From contig CAKVCK010000017.1 in NCBI GenBank assembly GCA_934725575.1, positions 19,584 through 83,583 on the forward strand: a stretch of 64,000 nt of DNA. The letters are read 5' to 3'. The notes beneath the pieces are model-generated. The model was not told where the DNA came from, did not search any database, and saw only the letters and a list, made by a program, of their open reading frames with translations. A program made the position numbers and the translations under genes. This document shows positions 8,522-16,655 of the stretch, piece by piece. Position 1 is the stretch's first letter, and each line of letters starts with the position of its first letter. The DNA comes from an uncultured Bacteroidales bacterium (GTDB lineage Bacteria > Bacteroidota > Bacteroidia > Bacteroidales > UBA932).

Positions 8522-8557
8522 GAGTGATGGGAGAATATTCCCATCACTCTTTTTTTT
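8522..8557 (+). terminator. Terminator of the ribosomal-protein operon
   Basis: A perfect 11-base-pair stem (8522-8532 with 8539-8549) closes a 6-base loop that is exactly GAATAT, followed by eight T residues at 8550-8557. It starts 27 bases after the rpsC stop and ends the seven-gene transcript. Confidence 0.93.
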
Positions 8558-8602
8558 ACATTTTTGTCGTGCCAAAATTGAAAATCTTAGCGGTAAAAAA
8601 TG

Positions 8603-8610
8603 TAAATTTG
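8603..8610 (+). promoter_or_regulatory. Possible promoter -7 element for the oxidoreductase gene
   Basis: TAAATTTG matches the TAnnTTTG consensus and lies 43 bases before the ATG at 8654, just after the ribosomal terminator. A TTG at 8578-8580 is 22 bases upstream, slightly too far for a good -33 element. Confidence 0.5.
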
Positions 8611-8653
8611 TAAAATCGCTCAATACGTAAAAATATTTAATCACAATAGCACT

Positions 8654-9961
8654 ATGGGTGAATCCAGAAGAAGTTTTTTGAAAAAGTCGGCGGCGGGACT
8701 GGCATTGTTCACGATCCTGCCACGTAATGTGTTCGGCGCTATGGGTGGCGACAAGAAGTACGTCGCTCCGAGCGACCAGCTGACACGAGGCATTATCGGT
8801 ACGGGCGGTATCGGAATGAGCAGTCTTCATTTCGCGAGCGATGAACGTTGCCGTCTGGTCTCTGTCTGCGATGTGGACAAGAACCATCTCGACAACGCCT
8901 TGAAGAAGGGTGTCGAGAAGTTTGGCACAAAACTCCAGGCGTACTCTGACTGGCGGGATCTTGTGCACGATCCTAACGTGGACATCGTACACATCGCCAC
9001 TCCGTCACATTGGCACGGAATTATGGCCGTAGAGGCTTGCAGGGCCGGCAAGGACATATTCTGCGAGAAGCCTATGACCAGGACCATCGGTGAGGGCCAG
9101 AAGGTTGTGGAGGCCGTGAACAAGTACGGCAGGATCTTCCGTCTGGACACCTGGTTCCGTTTCAAGGACACGTTCTACGGTCTCGGAACGACCGTCGAGC
9201 CGCTTAAGAAGCTCGTTCAGAGCGGTTTGCTTGGATGGCCTCTGACCGTCAGGATCTCCGGAGCCACGGGCTTCACCTGGAAGTTCTACTGGACCGGTAA
9301 GGAAAACCTTGTGCCTCAGCCTGTCCCTGCCGAGCTGGACTACGATATGTGGCTCGGACCGGCTCCTTACAAGCCGTACAACCCTCATCGTGTGCACCAG
9401 ACCTTCCGCGGCTATTGGGACTATGAGTCCGGCGGTCTCGGAGATATGGGGCAGCACTACATCGATCCAGTGCAGTACATCCTCGGCAAGGACGACACCT
9501 TCCCTGTAAAGGTCGAGGTGGACGCTCCTCAGCAGCATCCGGACGCTGTGGGAATATGGCGCAGCATCACCTACACCTATGCTGACGGCTGCAAGATCAT
9601 CCTTGAGGGCGAAGGCTTCGAGAGCAAGGGCAAGGTGCCTTACATCGAAGGCCCTAACGGCAAGGTTTACAAGGGATTCGAGTGCACGATCCCTAACGTG
9701 ATGGATGTCATCAACTCGCTTCCGGATCCGGAGCCACGCCACACCGACTTCCTGGAGTGCGTGAAGACCCGTCAGAAATTCGCGCTGGCCGAGGACAACG
9801 GTCACCACAGCTGCACGATTGTCAACATCGGAGCCTGCGCCCTGCGTCTCGGCAGGACCCTTAACTTCGATCCTGACAAGCAGCTCTTCATAGGTGATGA
9901 CGCCGCCAACCAGCTCATCAACCAGCCTATGCGTGCCCCTTGGGGTTCAATGATTCTTTAA
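8654..9961 (+). CDS. Exported Gfo/Idh/MocA family oxidoreductase
   Basis: This 435-residue protein opens with a twin-arginine-type signal (RRSFLKKS at 5-12, then a hydrophobic stretch to about residue 28), which predicts export of a folded, cofactor-loaded enzyme. The Rossmann motif GIIGTGGIG lies at about 46-54, the family EKP motif (CEKPMTR) at 138-140, and the distal GDMGQHYID segment supplies the conserved histidine and aspartate. Members oxidise or reduce sugars with NAD(P). The next gene, 13 bases downstream, carries a DUF1080 3-keto-glycoside hydrolase domain, so oxidation of a sugar at C3 before cleavage is a reasonable inference. The true substrate cannot be read from the sequence. 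Confidence 0.9.
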   Translation: MGESRRSFLKKSAAGLALFTILPRNVFGAMGGDKKYVAPSDQLTRGIIGTGGIGMSSLHFASDERCRLVSVCDVDKNHLDNALKKGVEKFGTKLQAYSDWRDLVHDPNVDIVHIATPSHWHGIMAVEACRAGKDIFCEKPMTRTIGEGQKVVEAVNKYGRIFRLDTWFRFKDTFYGLGTTVEPLKKLVQSGLLGWPLTVRISGATGFTWKFYWTGKENLVPQPVPAELDYDMWLGPAPYKPYNPHRVHQTFRGYWDYESGGLGDMGQHYIDPVQYILGKDDTFPVKVEVDAPQQHPDAVGIWRSITYTYADGCKIILEGEGFESKGKVPYIEGPNGKVYKGFECTIPNVMDVINSLPDPEPRHTDFLECVKTRQKFALAEDNGHHSCTIVNIGACALRLGRTLNFDPDKQLFIGDDAANQLINQPMRAPWGSMIL

Positions 9962-9974
9962 TATATTCCTGAAT

Positions 9975-12737
9975 ATGAAGAAATTACTTACATCTATATT
10001 ATTCCTTGCGGCCGCCCTTACGATCAACGCTCAGGACGCAAGGCAGAGAACAGTGGAAACCGTTGTGGCTGACGTGCTTGCGGCTATGCCGGCCAACAAC
10101 GCGGCGGATTTCAACACACAGATAGCTGACCTCGCGGCCGCCGCTCCGGCATCGGTTGTGGAGACCGCAAAAATGATGAAGCCCGCCGGCGAAGGCGTGA
10201 AGAACAATCTTTATGAATATGCTCTCACAGGTCTCGCAAGCTACGCTTCGGCCAACCCTCAGTGCGTGGACAAAGTCCGCGAGGGATTCGCGCAGGCCGT
10301 CAAGGCCACTACCGACAGCAACAACAAGGCTTTCTTGCTGAACCTGTTCCGTCAGATAGCCAAGCCTGCGGACGCTCAGTTCTTCAAGGAATATGTCAGC
10401 GACCCTGCTCTCGCATCCACGGCCGTTGGCGCTCTCGTGGATATTCCGGGAACAGAGGATTTGATCCTTGACCTTGTGAAGGAAGGAACCGCTGACAGAA
10501 AGCTGCTGGCGACCGCCGCCGCAGAGAAGGGAATCACCGCCGCCGAGCCTTATATTCAGAAATGGGTCATCCCGACCGTCCTGAATTCCACGATGCACGA
10601 CAACGCTTACTTCTCCGCTCTCGCGGCTATCGGCTCAGAGTCATCCCTGAATATTCTTAAAGAGAACTCGACTCCGGACTATGCCGCTCTGGCAGTGAGG
10701 CTTGCGGATGGATCCAAGAGCAAGGCTGTCGCCAAGGCCGCCAAGGATCTGATGGCTTCAGAAGTGTCCGCCTACAAGTCCGCCGGCGCTTTGGCTCAGA
10801 TGAAGAACGATCCGTCAAAGGCTCTCAAGGTCGTTGCCGCCGCTCTCAAGAGCGAGGATGTGAAGTACAGGAATTCTGTGATCGACAACGCCACTTCGAT
10901 TCTTGGCGCCGGAAATCTCGTTCCGCTTTTCACAAAGAACTTCGCGAAACTCTCTTCTCCGGTCAAGGTTGATCTCCTCAACTGGTTCGGCAACAACAAG
11001 ATCTCGTCTGTCTCCGACATCGTGCTCGGTTCGTTCTCCGAGGGTGGAGATGTTGCCTCCGCCGCTATAGCTGCCGCTGGAAAGATCGGTGGTGACAAGG
11101 CCGCCAAGGCACTCGTGGGGCAGCTCGGAGGTGAGAACAGCACCGCTGCGATCGCCGCTTTGAAATCATTCAAGGGCAACTATCAGGACGAGCTTCTTGC
11201 CGCTCTTGACGGAGCAAAGGACAACAAGACTCTTGGCAACATCCTCAGTCTGGTGATGGCCAGAAGGATGACCGCCGCCGCCCCGAAGGTATATTCATTG
11301 ATAGATTCAAAGGATGCAGAGGCTTCGTCTCTCGCCAAGCTTGCGCTTGCTGACATCGTTGGTGTCCAGGACATTGACAAGGTAGGCGCTTTGCTTGACA
11401 ACGCTTCCGCCGCAGACCTGAAGGCCGCCCAGAACGCTTTGATCGCCGCTGTGCACACTCTCGCTCCGGCTGATCAGTACGCCAAGGTCAGCGCTTTGAT
11501 GAAGAAGTCCAAGAACGCCGCCGCGTACTATCCTGTCCTTGCCGCCACTGGCACTGACGAGGCCGTGAACGATCTGGCAGCCGCTTACGAGGCCGGTGAC
11601 AAATCCGCTTTCACGTCATTGCTTAACATCGACAATTTCAAGGTGGCTCCGACTCTCCTCAAGATCGCCGGTTCAGACGCAAGCCTTGCCGACAATGCGG
11701 TCAAGAGATATTCTTCCCTTGTCTCTAAATACGAGACCAACATTGACAAGAAGCGTATTGACTTCGCTAAGGCTCTTGAATTGGCCCAGACCCCTGCGGT
11801 GAAGAAGTCTATTCTTAAGTCACTCTCATCCGTACCTACGATGAAGGCGTTCCTGCTTGCCGGCAAGTACTTGGACGACAGCAATAAGAGCGTTAAGAAG
11901 GCCGCTGCCGAGTGCGTAAGGACAATCGCTTCCAAGACCAAGGAGGAGATCAACTACGCTGACCTCAAGTCCAATCTTGACAAGGCCGTCGTGATCTTCA
12001 AGGCTGCTGGCGGAGCTGATGATGGGTACGCTGTCGACGAGATCGGCAAGATCCTTAGCGAGGCCGAGCCATCACCTGTTTCGCAACTGACCGACGAGGA
12101 AAAGAAGCAGGGATTCGAGATGCTGTTCGACGGCACGAATCTGGACAAGTGGCAGGGTGACCTTGAGGGTTACACTCCTGTAAACGGAACAATCTATGTG
12201 TCAGCGAACTACGGCAGCACGGGCAACCTCTACACCAAGAAGGAATACCGTAACTTTGTCTATCGTTTCGAGTTCTGCTTCCTCCGCGAGGGTGTGAACA
12301 ACGGTGTGGGTGTGCGTACTCCTATGGGTGTTGACGCCGCTTACGATGGAATGTGCGAGGTGCAGATCCTTGACCACGACGCTCCGATGTACGCCAAACT
12401 CCGTGAGTATCAGGTGCACGGCTCCGTTTACGGCGTGATCCCGGCGAAGAGGATCGTCCACAAGCCTCTTGGAGAGTGGAGCACCGAGGAGATCCGTGTC
12501 GAGGGTGACAACATCAAGGTTATCGTCAACGGTGAAGTCATCGTGGACGGCAACATCCGCAAGGCCTGCAAGGGACACAATGTGGCTCCAGACGGAAGCA
12601 AGAAGAATCCTTACACTGTCGATCACAAGAACCATCCTGGAATGTTCAACAAGAAAGGTTACATTTCGTTCTGCGGTCACGGTGAGGGTCTGAAGATCCG
12701 TAATGTCCGCATCCTTGATCTCGGGGATAAGAAATAA
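9975..12737 (+). CDS. Secreted helical-repeat protein with C-terminal DUF1080 (3-keto-glycoside hydrolase) domain
   Basis: This 920-residue protein has a Sec signal peptide (about 1-19, ending INAQ). It is followed by some 670 residues of alanine-rich helical repeats that look HEAT-like, with repeated units such as AAIAAAGKIGGDKAAKALVGQL. From residue 708 to 916 comes a DUF1080 domain, starting EEKKQGFEMLFDGTNLDKW, with the CEVQILDHDAP segment and the HGSVYGVIPA strand. DUF1080 proteins are known as 3-keto-disaccharide hydrolases and have a concanavalin-like fold. The partner oxidoreductase is 13 bases upstream. The long repeat region may be a scaffold or binding surface; I cannot assign it. 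A strong terminator follows. Confidence 0.87.
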   Translation: MKKLLTSILFLAAALTINAQDARQRTVETVVADVLAAMPANNAADFNTQIADLAAAAPASVVETAKMMKPAGEGVKNNLYEYALTGLASYASANPQCVDKVREGFAQAVKATTDSNNKAFLLNLFRQIAKPADAQFFKEYVSDPALASTAVGALVDIPGTEDLILDLVKEGTADRKLLATAAAEKGITAAEPYIQKWVIPTVLNSTMHDNAYFSALAAIGSESSLNILKENSTPDYAALAVRLADGSKSKAVAKAAKDLMASEVSAYKSAGALAQMKNDPSKALKVVAAALKSEDVKYRNSVIDNATSILGAGNLVPLFTKNFAKLSSPVKVDLLNWFGNNKISSVSDIVLGSFSEGGDVASAAIAAAGKIGGDKAAKALVGQLGGENSTAAIAALKSFKGNYQDELLAALDGAKDNKTLGNILSLVMARRMTAAAPKVYSLIDSKDAEASSLAKLALADIVGVQDIDKVGALLDNASAADLKAAQNALIAAVHTLAPADQYAKVSALMKKSKNAAAYYPVLAATGTDEAVNDLAAAYEAGDKSAFTSLLNIDNFKVAPTLLKIAGSDASLADNAVKRYSSLVSKYETNIDKKRIDFAKALELAQTPAVKKSILKSLSSVPTMKAFLLAGKYLDDSNKSVKKAAAECVRTIASKTKEEINYADLKSNLDKAVVIFKAAGGADDGYAVDEIGKILSEAEPSPVSQLTDEEKKQGFEMLFDGTNLDKWQGDLEGYTPVNGTIYVSANYGSTGNLYTKKEYRNFVYRFEFCFLREGVNNGVGVRTPMGVDAAYDGMCEVQILDHDAPMYAKLREYQVHGSVYGVIPAKRIVHKPLGEWSTEEIRVEGDNIKVIVNGEVIVDGNIRKACKGHNVAPDGSKKNPYTVDHKNHPGMFNKKGYISFCGHGEGLKIRNVRILDLGDKK

Positions 12738-12763
12738 TTTCCGTAAAGGATTTATATTCAATT

Positions 12764-12813
12764 AAAAACACCTTCTTCTTTAGCATTGTTCGGCTAAAGG
12801 GGAAGGTGTTTTT
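12764..12813. terminator. Terminator between the DUF1080 gene and fabG
   Basis: AACACCTTC and GAAGGTGTT form the outer stem and CTTTAGC/GCTAAAG the inner one, with T runs on the plus side and an A run on the left. The structure can therefore end plus-strand transcription and may also serve the convergent fabG transcript. Confidence 0.9.
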
Positions 12814-12877
12814 CTTTGATAATCATCTCGTTGCCCACCACGGTGATTTAAGGCTCGCGGCGGACGGCGGGTCGCTG

Positions 12878-13624
12878 TTAGCAGTTCATTGCGCCGCAGC
12901 AGTGGATGACCTGGCCGGAGACATAGCTGGAGAGGTCGCTGGCGAGGAACACAGCCACGTTGGCCACATCCTCAGGAGTGCCTCCACGGCGGAGCGGAAT
13001 CTGCTTGACCCAAGCGTCACGCACTTCCTCGGAGAGAGCGTTGGTCATATCCGAGATGATGAACCCAGGAGCGATGCAGTTGGCTCTGATGCCGCGTGGA
13101 CCCATCTCTTTGGCGATTGACTTGGCCAGGCCGATGAGACCGGCCTTGGAAGCCGAGTAGTTGCACTGTCCCGCATTACCGGAGACTCCCACGACCGAAG
13201 ACATATTGATGATGCTTCCGCTTCTCTGACGGGCCATAATCGGGGTCAGTGCGTGGATGAAGTTGAACGCTGACTTGAGGTTCACGTTGAGGACGGCATC
13301 CCATTGGGCCTCGCTCATTCTGAGCATAAGTCCGTCCTTGGTGATTCCGGCGTTGTTCACAAGGATATCGATCCTGCCGAAATCGGCCAGAATCTGGTTC
13401 ACCACATTGTGAGTCTCCTCGAAGTTTGCGGCGTTGGAGGCGTAGGCCTTTACCTTGTGACCGAAGGCTTCGATGTCCTTCACCGTCTGTTCTCCAACTT
13501 CATTGATGACGAGGTCGGTGAAAGCCACATCCGCTCCCTCTGAGGCGAATTTCATCGCGATTGCCTTGCCGATTCCTCTTGCGGCGCCCGTGATCAGGGC
13601 TACCTTTCCGTCTAAAAGTCCCAT
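12878..13624 (-). CDS. fabG: 3-oxoacyl-[acyl-carrier-protein] reductase
   Basis: This 248-residue short-chain dehydrogenase has the NADPH-binding TGAARGIGKA motif near residue 12, the NNAG motif near 90, and the catalytic Ser143, Tyr156 and Lys160 (YSASK). The sequence around them (IRANCIAPGFIISDMT, SSYVSGQVIHCCGAM) is typical of FabG of fatty acid synthesis, which reduces 3-oxoacyl-ACP. It is a single-gene unit, converging on the DUF1080 gene and diverging from the S-adenosylhomocysteine hydrolase gene. The rest of the fab cluster is not nearby. Another SDR specificity is possible but less likely given the full-length FabG match. Confidence 0.92.
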   Translation of the reverse strand: MGLLDGKVALITGAARGIGKAIAMKFASEGADVAFTDLVINEVGEQTVKDIEAFGHKVKAYASNAANFEETHNVVNQILADFGRIDILVNNAGITKDGLMLRMSEAQWDAVLNVNLKSAFNFIHALTPIMARQRSGSIINMSSVVGVSGNAGQCNYSASKAGLIGLAKSIAKEMGPRGIRANCIAPGFIISDMTNALSEEVRDAWVKQIPLRRGGTPEDVANVAVFLASDLSSYVSGQVIHCCGAMNC

Positions 13625-13754
13625 AATATTTAGTTAAATTAAAATTTCGGTTCGGCGCTCCGCCATATTCAGATGGCTTTGGCGCAAGGTATCTGCCGCA
13701 AACTTCAGACCATAAGAGGCGCTTCGGTCTGATTCAGATTCCGGTGAACCTCCG

Positions 13755-13785
13755 CAAAAGTAATCTATCTTGCCGCGATGCGCAA
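13755..13785 (-). promoter_or_regulatory. Promoter of fabG
   Basis: Read on the minus strand, TTG (13785-13783), a 20-base spacer and TACTTTTG (13762-13755) match the Bacteroidetes promoter. The predicted leader is about 125 bases, unusually long for this window, and contains a short inverted repeat CAGACC/GGTCTG (13706-13711 with 13726-13731). Confidence 0.7.
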
Positions 13786-13847
13786 GTCTAAAGGTCGCTA
13801 TTTGGTGAAAGAATGGAAGATGTGGCGAAAGGCACGGATAAAATGGT

Positions 13848-13855
13848 TATCTTTG
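13848..13855 (+). promoter_or_regulatory. Promoter -7 element for the hydrolase-nhaA unit
   Basis: TATCTTTG is a full match to the -7 consensus and lies about 110 bases before the preferred ATG at 13965. No convincing -33 TTG is present at 19 bases. The leader holds three GAATAT hexamers (13883, 13904, 13937 regions) but no riboswitch I recognise. Confidence 0.55.
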
Positions 13856-13964
13856 CCATACTGAAAGAAGAAGACTTCTTTTGAATATCACAAAAGTGGC
13901 TTTATGAATATCCGCCTAAGTGTCGGAAGTTGCATTTTTGAATATTACAATAGATTTTACACTG

Positions 13965-15215
13965 ATGAGTGAGATACGTAACCCTCAGCTCTGGGAAAGC
14001 GGGGAGCTGAAGATAGAATGGGTAAGGCATCATATGCCTCTGCTTGAAGGTCTGGAGAAGGAGTTTAAGGAGACCAAGCCGTTCAAGGGGCTGAAAGTCG
14101 CCCTTTCCGTGCATCTGGAGGCCAAGACGGCGCATCTTTGCGAGGTGCTGGCCGAAGGCGGCGCCGAGATGTACGTCACCGGCAGCAACCCTCTCTCGAC
14201 TCAGGACGATGTCGCTGCGGCTCTTGTGCACGAGGGACTGAACGTCTTCGCTGTCCACGGGGCGACTCCTGAGGAATATGAGCACGGTATCAGGCGTGTC
14301 ATCGAGTGTGGCCCGAACATCATCATTGACGATGGGGGAGACCTTGTCACGATGATCCACGAGAACTATCCGGAGCTGATTCCGAACGTCATCGGCGGCT
14401 GCGAGGAGACCACTACCGGAATTCTCCGCCTTGAGACTATGAACCGCGAAAGGAGGCTGAGGTTCCCGATGATGCTCGTGAACAACGCCGCCTGCAAGCA
14501 TTTCTTCGACAACCGTTACGGCACAGGCCAGTCCGTTTGGGACGGCATCAACAGAACCACGAACCTGATCGTGGCCGGGAAATATGTCGTTGTCGCCGGC
14601 TATGGATGGTGTGGCAAGGGTGTGGCGATGAGAGCCAAGGGCCTCGGGGCGAAAGTGATTGTCACAGAGGTGGATCCGATCAAGGCGATGGAGGCCGTGA
14701 TGGATGGGTTCCAGGTTATGAGTATGGCTCAGGCCGCTTCGGAAGGCGACATATTCGTCACTGTCACAGGCTGCGACGATGTCATCACGAAGGAGCATTT
14801 CCTCAATATGAAGGACGGGGCGATCTGCTGCAACGCCGGGCATTTCGACTGCGAGGTTAACGTCGCCCAGCTCAAGGAAATCGCTGTGTCAGAGAAGCCT
14901 GCGAGACAGAATATTCAGGAATATGATCTCCCTAACGGTCGTAAGGTTTACATCATAGCCGAGGGCAGGCTTGTCAACCTTGCCGCCGGGGACGGACATC
15001 CTGCGGAGATTATGGATATGTCGTTCGCCATCCAGGCCTTGAGCGCCAAGTATCTGGCTGACAATCGGATGGTTCTTGCGAGGGATCTTGGAGAGATGCT
15101 TCACTGCGTGCCTGAGTCCATTGATCGTGAAGTGGCTTTCAGAAAGCTGAAGGACTGGGGGATCACGATCGACACGCTGACCCCTGCGCAGCATAAGTAT
15201 CTTTACGGAGAATAA
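13965..15215 (+). CDS. ahcY: S-adenosylhomocysteine hydrolase, short (archaeal/Thermotoga-like) type
   Basis: The frame is open from a GTG at 13920, but the ATG at 13965 (MSEIRNPQLW) matches the family start better and gives 416 residues. The N-terminus reads EWVRHHMPLLEGL, with HLEAKTAHL, SNPLSTQDDVAAAL, CEETTTGILRL and the NAD-binding AGYGWCGKGVAMRAKGLGA. The enzyme splits S-adenosylhomocysteine to adenosine and homocysteine, with bound NAD. It lacks the insert and the KPDHYRY-type C-terminus of the long bacterial form and instead ends QHKYLYGE, resembling archaeal and Thermotoga enzymes. Some archaeal relatives act on S-inosylhomocysteine, so the nucleoside specificity is open. nhaA follows after 18 bases. 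Confidence 0.92.
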   Translation: MSEIRNPQLWESGELKIEWVRHHMPLLEGLEKEFKETKPFKGLKVALSVHLEAKTAHLCEVLAEGGAEMYVTGSNPLSTQDDVAAALVHEGLNVFAVHGATPEEYEHGIRRVIECGPNIIIDDGGDLVTMIHENYPELIPNVIGGCEETTTGILRLETMNRERRLRFPMMLVNNAACKHFFDNRYGTGQSVWDGINRTTNLIVAGKYVVVAGYGWCGKGVAMRAKGLGAKVIVTEVDPIKAMEAVMDGFQVMSMAQAASEGDIFVTVTGCDDVITKEHFLNMKDGAICCNAGHFDCEVNVAQLKEIAVSEKPARQNIQEYDLPNGRKVYIIAEGRLVNLAAGDGHPAEIMDMSFAIQALSAKYLADNRMVLARDLGEMLHCVPESIDREVAFRKLKDWGITIDTLTPAQHKYLYGE

Positions 15216-15233
15216 TCACATAAAAGTAATACT

Positions 15234-16655
15234 ATGAGACTAATTCCTATTTACACCTGGACCAAAGGCATCCGGAACTTTGACCATAGAAGGAAGCAGT
15301 TTTCCCAGTTACCGTGGGCGCAGGGTGTCCTGTTGCTTTGCTGTGTCGTGGTGGCGATGCTTCTGGCCAATCTTCCGTTCACCAAAGAGTTTTACCATAA
15401 CTTCCTGGAGACGGACATCTCGTTGAGATTCCAGAGTCCGGGAGGGGAGAGCATCCTGTTCCCTAACGGAATGACGGTCGAGAAGTTCATCAACGACATC
15501 CTGATGACGGTCTTCTTCTTCACGGTCGGTCTGGAGATCAGGCGCGAGATGAAGAACGGGGAACTTTCCAGCCTGAAGAAGGCGATGATGCCGGTGATCG
15601 CCGCATTCGGCGGAGTTGTGGCTCCGGCGTTGATATTCACTGCCATCAATCATGGCTCGGCGGCCGCTTCCGGCTGGGGTATTCCTACCGCCACTGACAT
15701 CGCTTTCGCTGTCGGCATCCTGTCCATTCTGGGTGATCGTGTGCCCGTGTCACTGAAGGTTTTCCTGACCGCGCTGGCCATTGCCGATGACCTCATCGCC
15801 ATTCTCGTAGTGGCTTTGTTCTACGGCGGCACAATCAACTTCGGACTTCTGAGCATAGCGTTTGTGCTGATTGCTTTGGTGTTGCTGATGAATAAGTTGG
15901 GGGAGAAACGCGACTGGTATTACTTGGTTCCTGCCATCGCGATCTGGTCGCTCTTCTACTATGCCGGCATCCATTCCACGATGTCAGGCGTCGTGATGGC
16001 GTTCCTCGTGCCGATGACCCCGCGGTTCAGCGAGGCCTACTTCCGCAGAAAGCGACTCCAGTACATCCGCAGGCTTAATGAATATAATGGCATAGAATCC
16101 ACGTCAGCCGAATTCCCTAACGGCCCGCAGAGGCATTGTCTGAGGCGACTGTCAGCGATCTCCAGAGACTCCATCGGGATGAGCTACCGTCTTGAACACG
16201 CTCTCGGCCCTTGGGTCAACTTCCTGATAATGCCGATCTTCGCACTCGCCAACGCAGGAGTGGAGATTCCGGACGTGTCTTACTTCAACGTATTCCAGTT
16301 CGATCAGGTCCTCGGCAGCGTTAGTATGGGTATATTCCTTGGCCTTGTCCTCGGCAAGCCTCTGGGAATCTCCCTAGCCAGCTTCATCGCTGTCAAGCTC
16401 CACGTGGGCGAGATGCCTGCGAAATCCTCTTGGCCTATGCTGATAGCGGTGGCCTGTCTTGGAGGTATCGGCTTCACGATGTCCATCTTCGTGGACACCC
16501 TTTCGTTCGGTGACCAGACTCCTGAGGTGATGGCCCGCTTGCGTGATATGGGCAAGGTCGCCGTCCTGATGGGCTCCCTCTGCGCCGGCATCCTTGGCAG
16601 CGTCCTGATCAACATCATCCACGGCATCGAATCCCGCAAGGCCGTCAAGGCTTAG
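15234..16655 (+). CDS. nhaA: Na+/H+ antiporter NhaA
   Basis: This 473-residue inner-membrane protein has about 12 hydrophobic segments. Key residues are visible: the DIAFAVGIL segment with an aspartate at 155, and the ADDLIAIL pair Asp185-Asp186 that corresponds to the ion-binding aspartates of E. coli NhaA. It exchanges sodium for protons to control internal pH and sodium. It is about 80 residues longer than E. coli NhaA. The extra length is a cytoplasmic loop of about 60 residues around 265-315 (charged, RRKRLQYIRRLNEYNG) plus a longer N-terminus. It is probably co-transcribed with the upstream hydrolase gene. Its stop codon overlaps the convergent mutS stop. Confidence 0.95.
   Translation: MRLIPIYTWTKGIRNFDHRRKQFSQLPWAQGVLLLCCVVVAMLLANLPFTKEFYHNFLETDISLRFQSPGGESILFPNGMTVEKFINDILMTVFFFTVGLEIRREMKNGELSSLKKAMMPVIAAFGGVVAPALIFTAINHGSAAASGWGIPTATDIAFAVGILSILGDRVPVSLKVFLTALAIADDLIAILVVALFYGGTINFGLLSIAFVLIALVLLMNKLGEKRDWYYLVPAIAIWSLFYYAGIHSTMSGVVMAFLVPMTPRFSEAYFRRKRLQYIRRLNEYNGIESTSAEFPNGPQRHCLRRLSAISRDSIGMSYRLEHALGPWVNFLIMPIFALANAGVEIPDVSYFNVFQFDQVLGSVSMGIFLGLVLGKPLGISLASFIAVKLHVGEMPAKSSWPMLIAVACLGGIGFTMSIFVDTLSFGDQTPEVMARLRDMGKVAVLMGSLCAGILGSVLINIIHGIESRKAVKA

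Noticed and set aside
13862..13964. A riboswitch (for example SAH-responsive) before the S-adenosylhomocysteine hydrolase gene.
   Set aside because: The leader is AT-rich with no conserved stem or motif that I recognise.
13920..13964. GTG at 13920 as the start of the S-adenosylhomocysteine hydrolase.
   Set aside because: The added 15 residues have no counterpart that I recognise in the family, and the ATG at 13965 fits the expected N-terminus.
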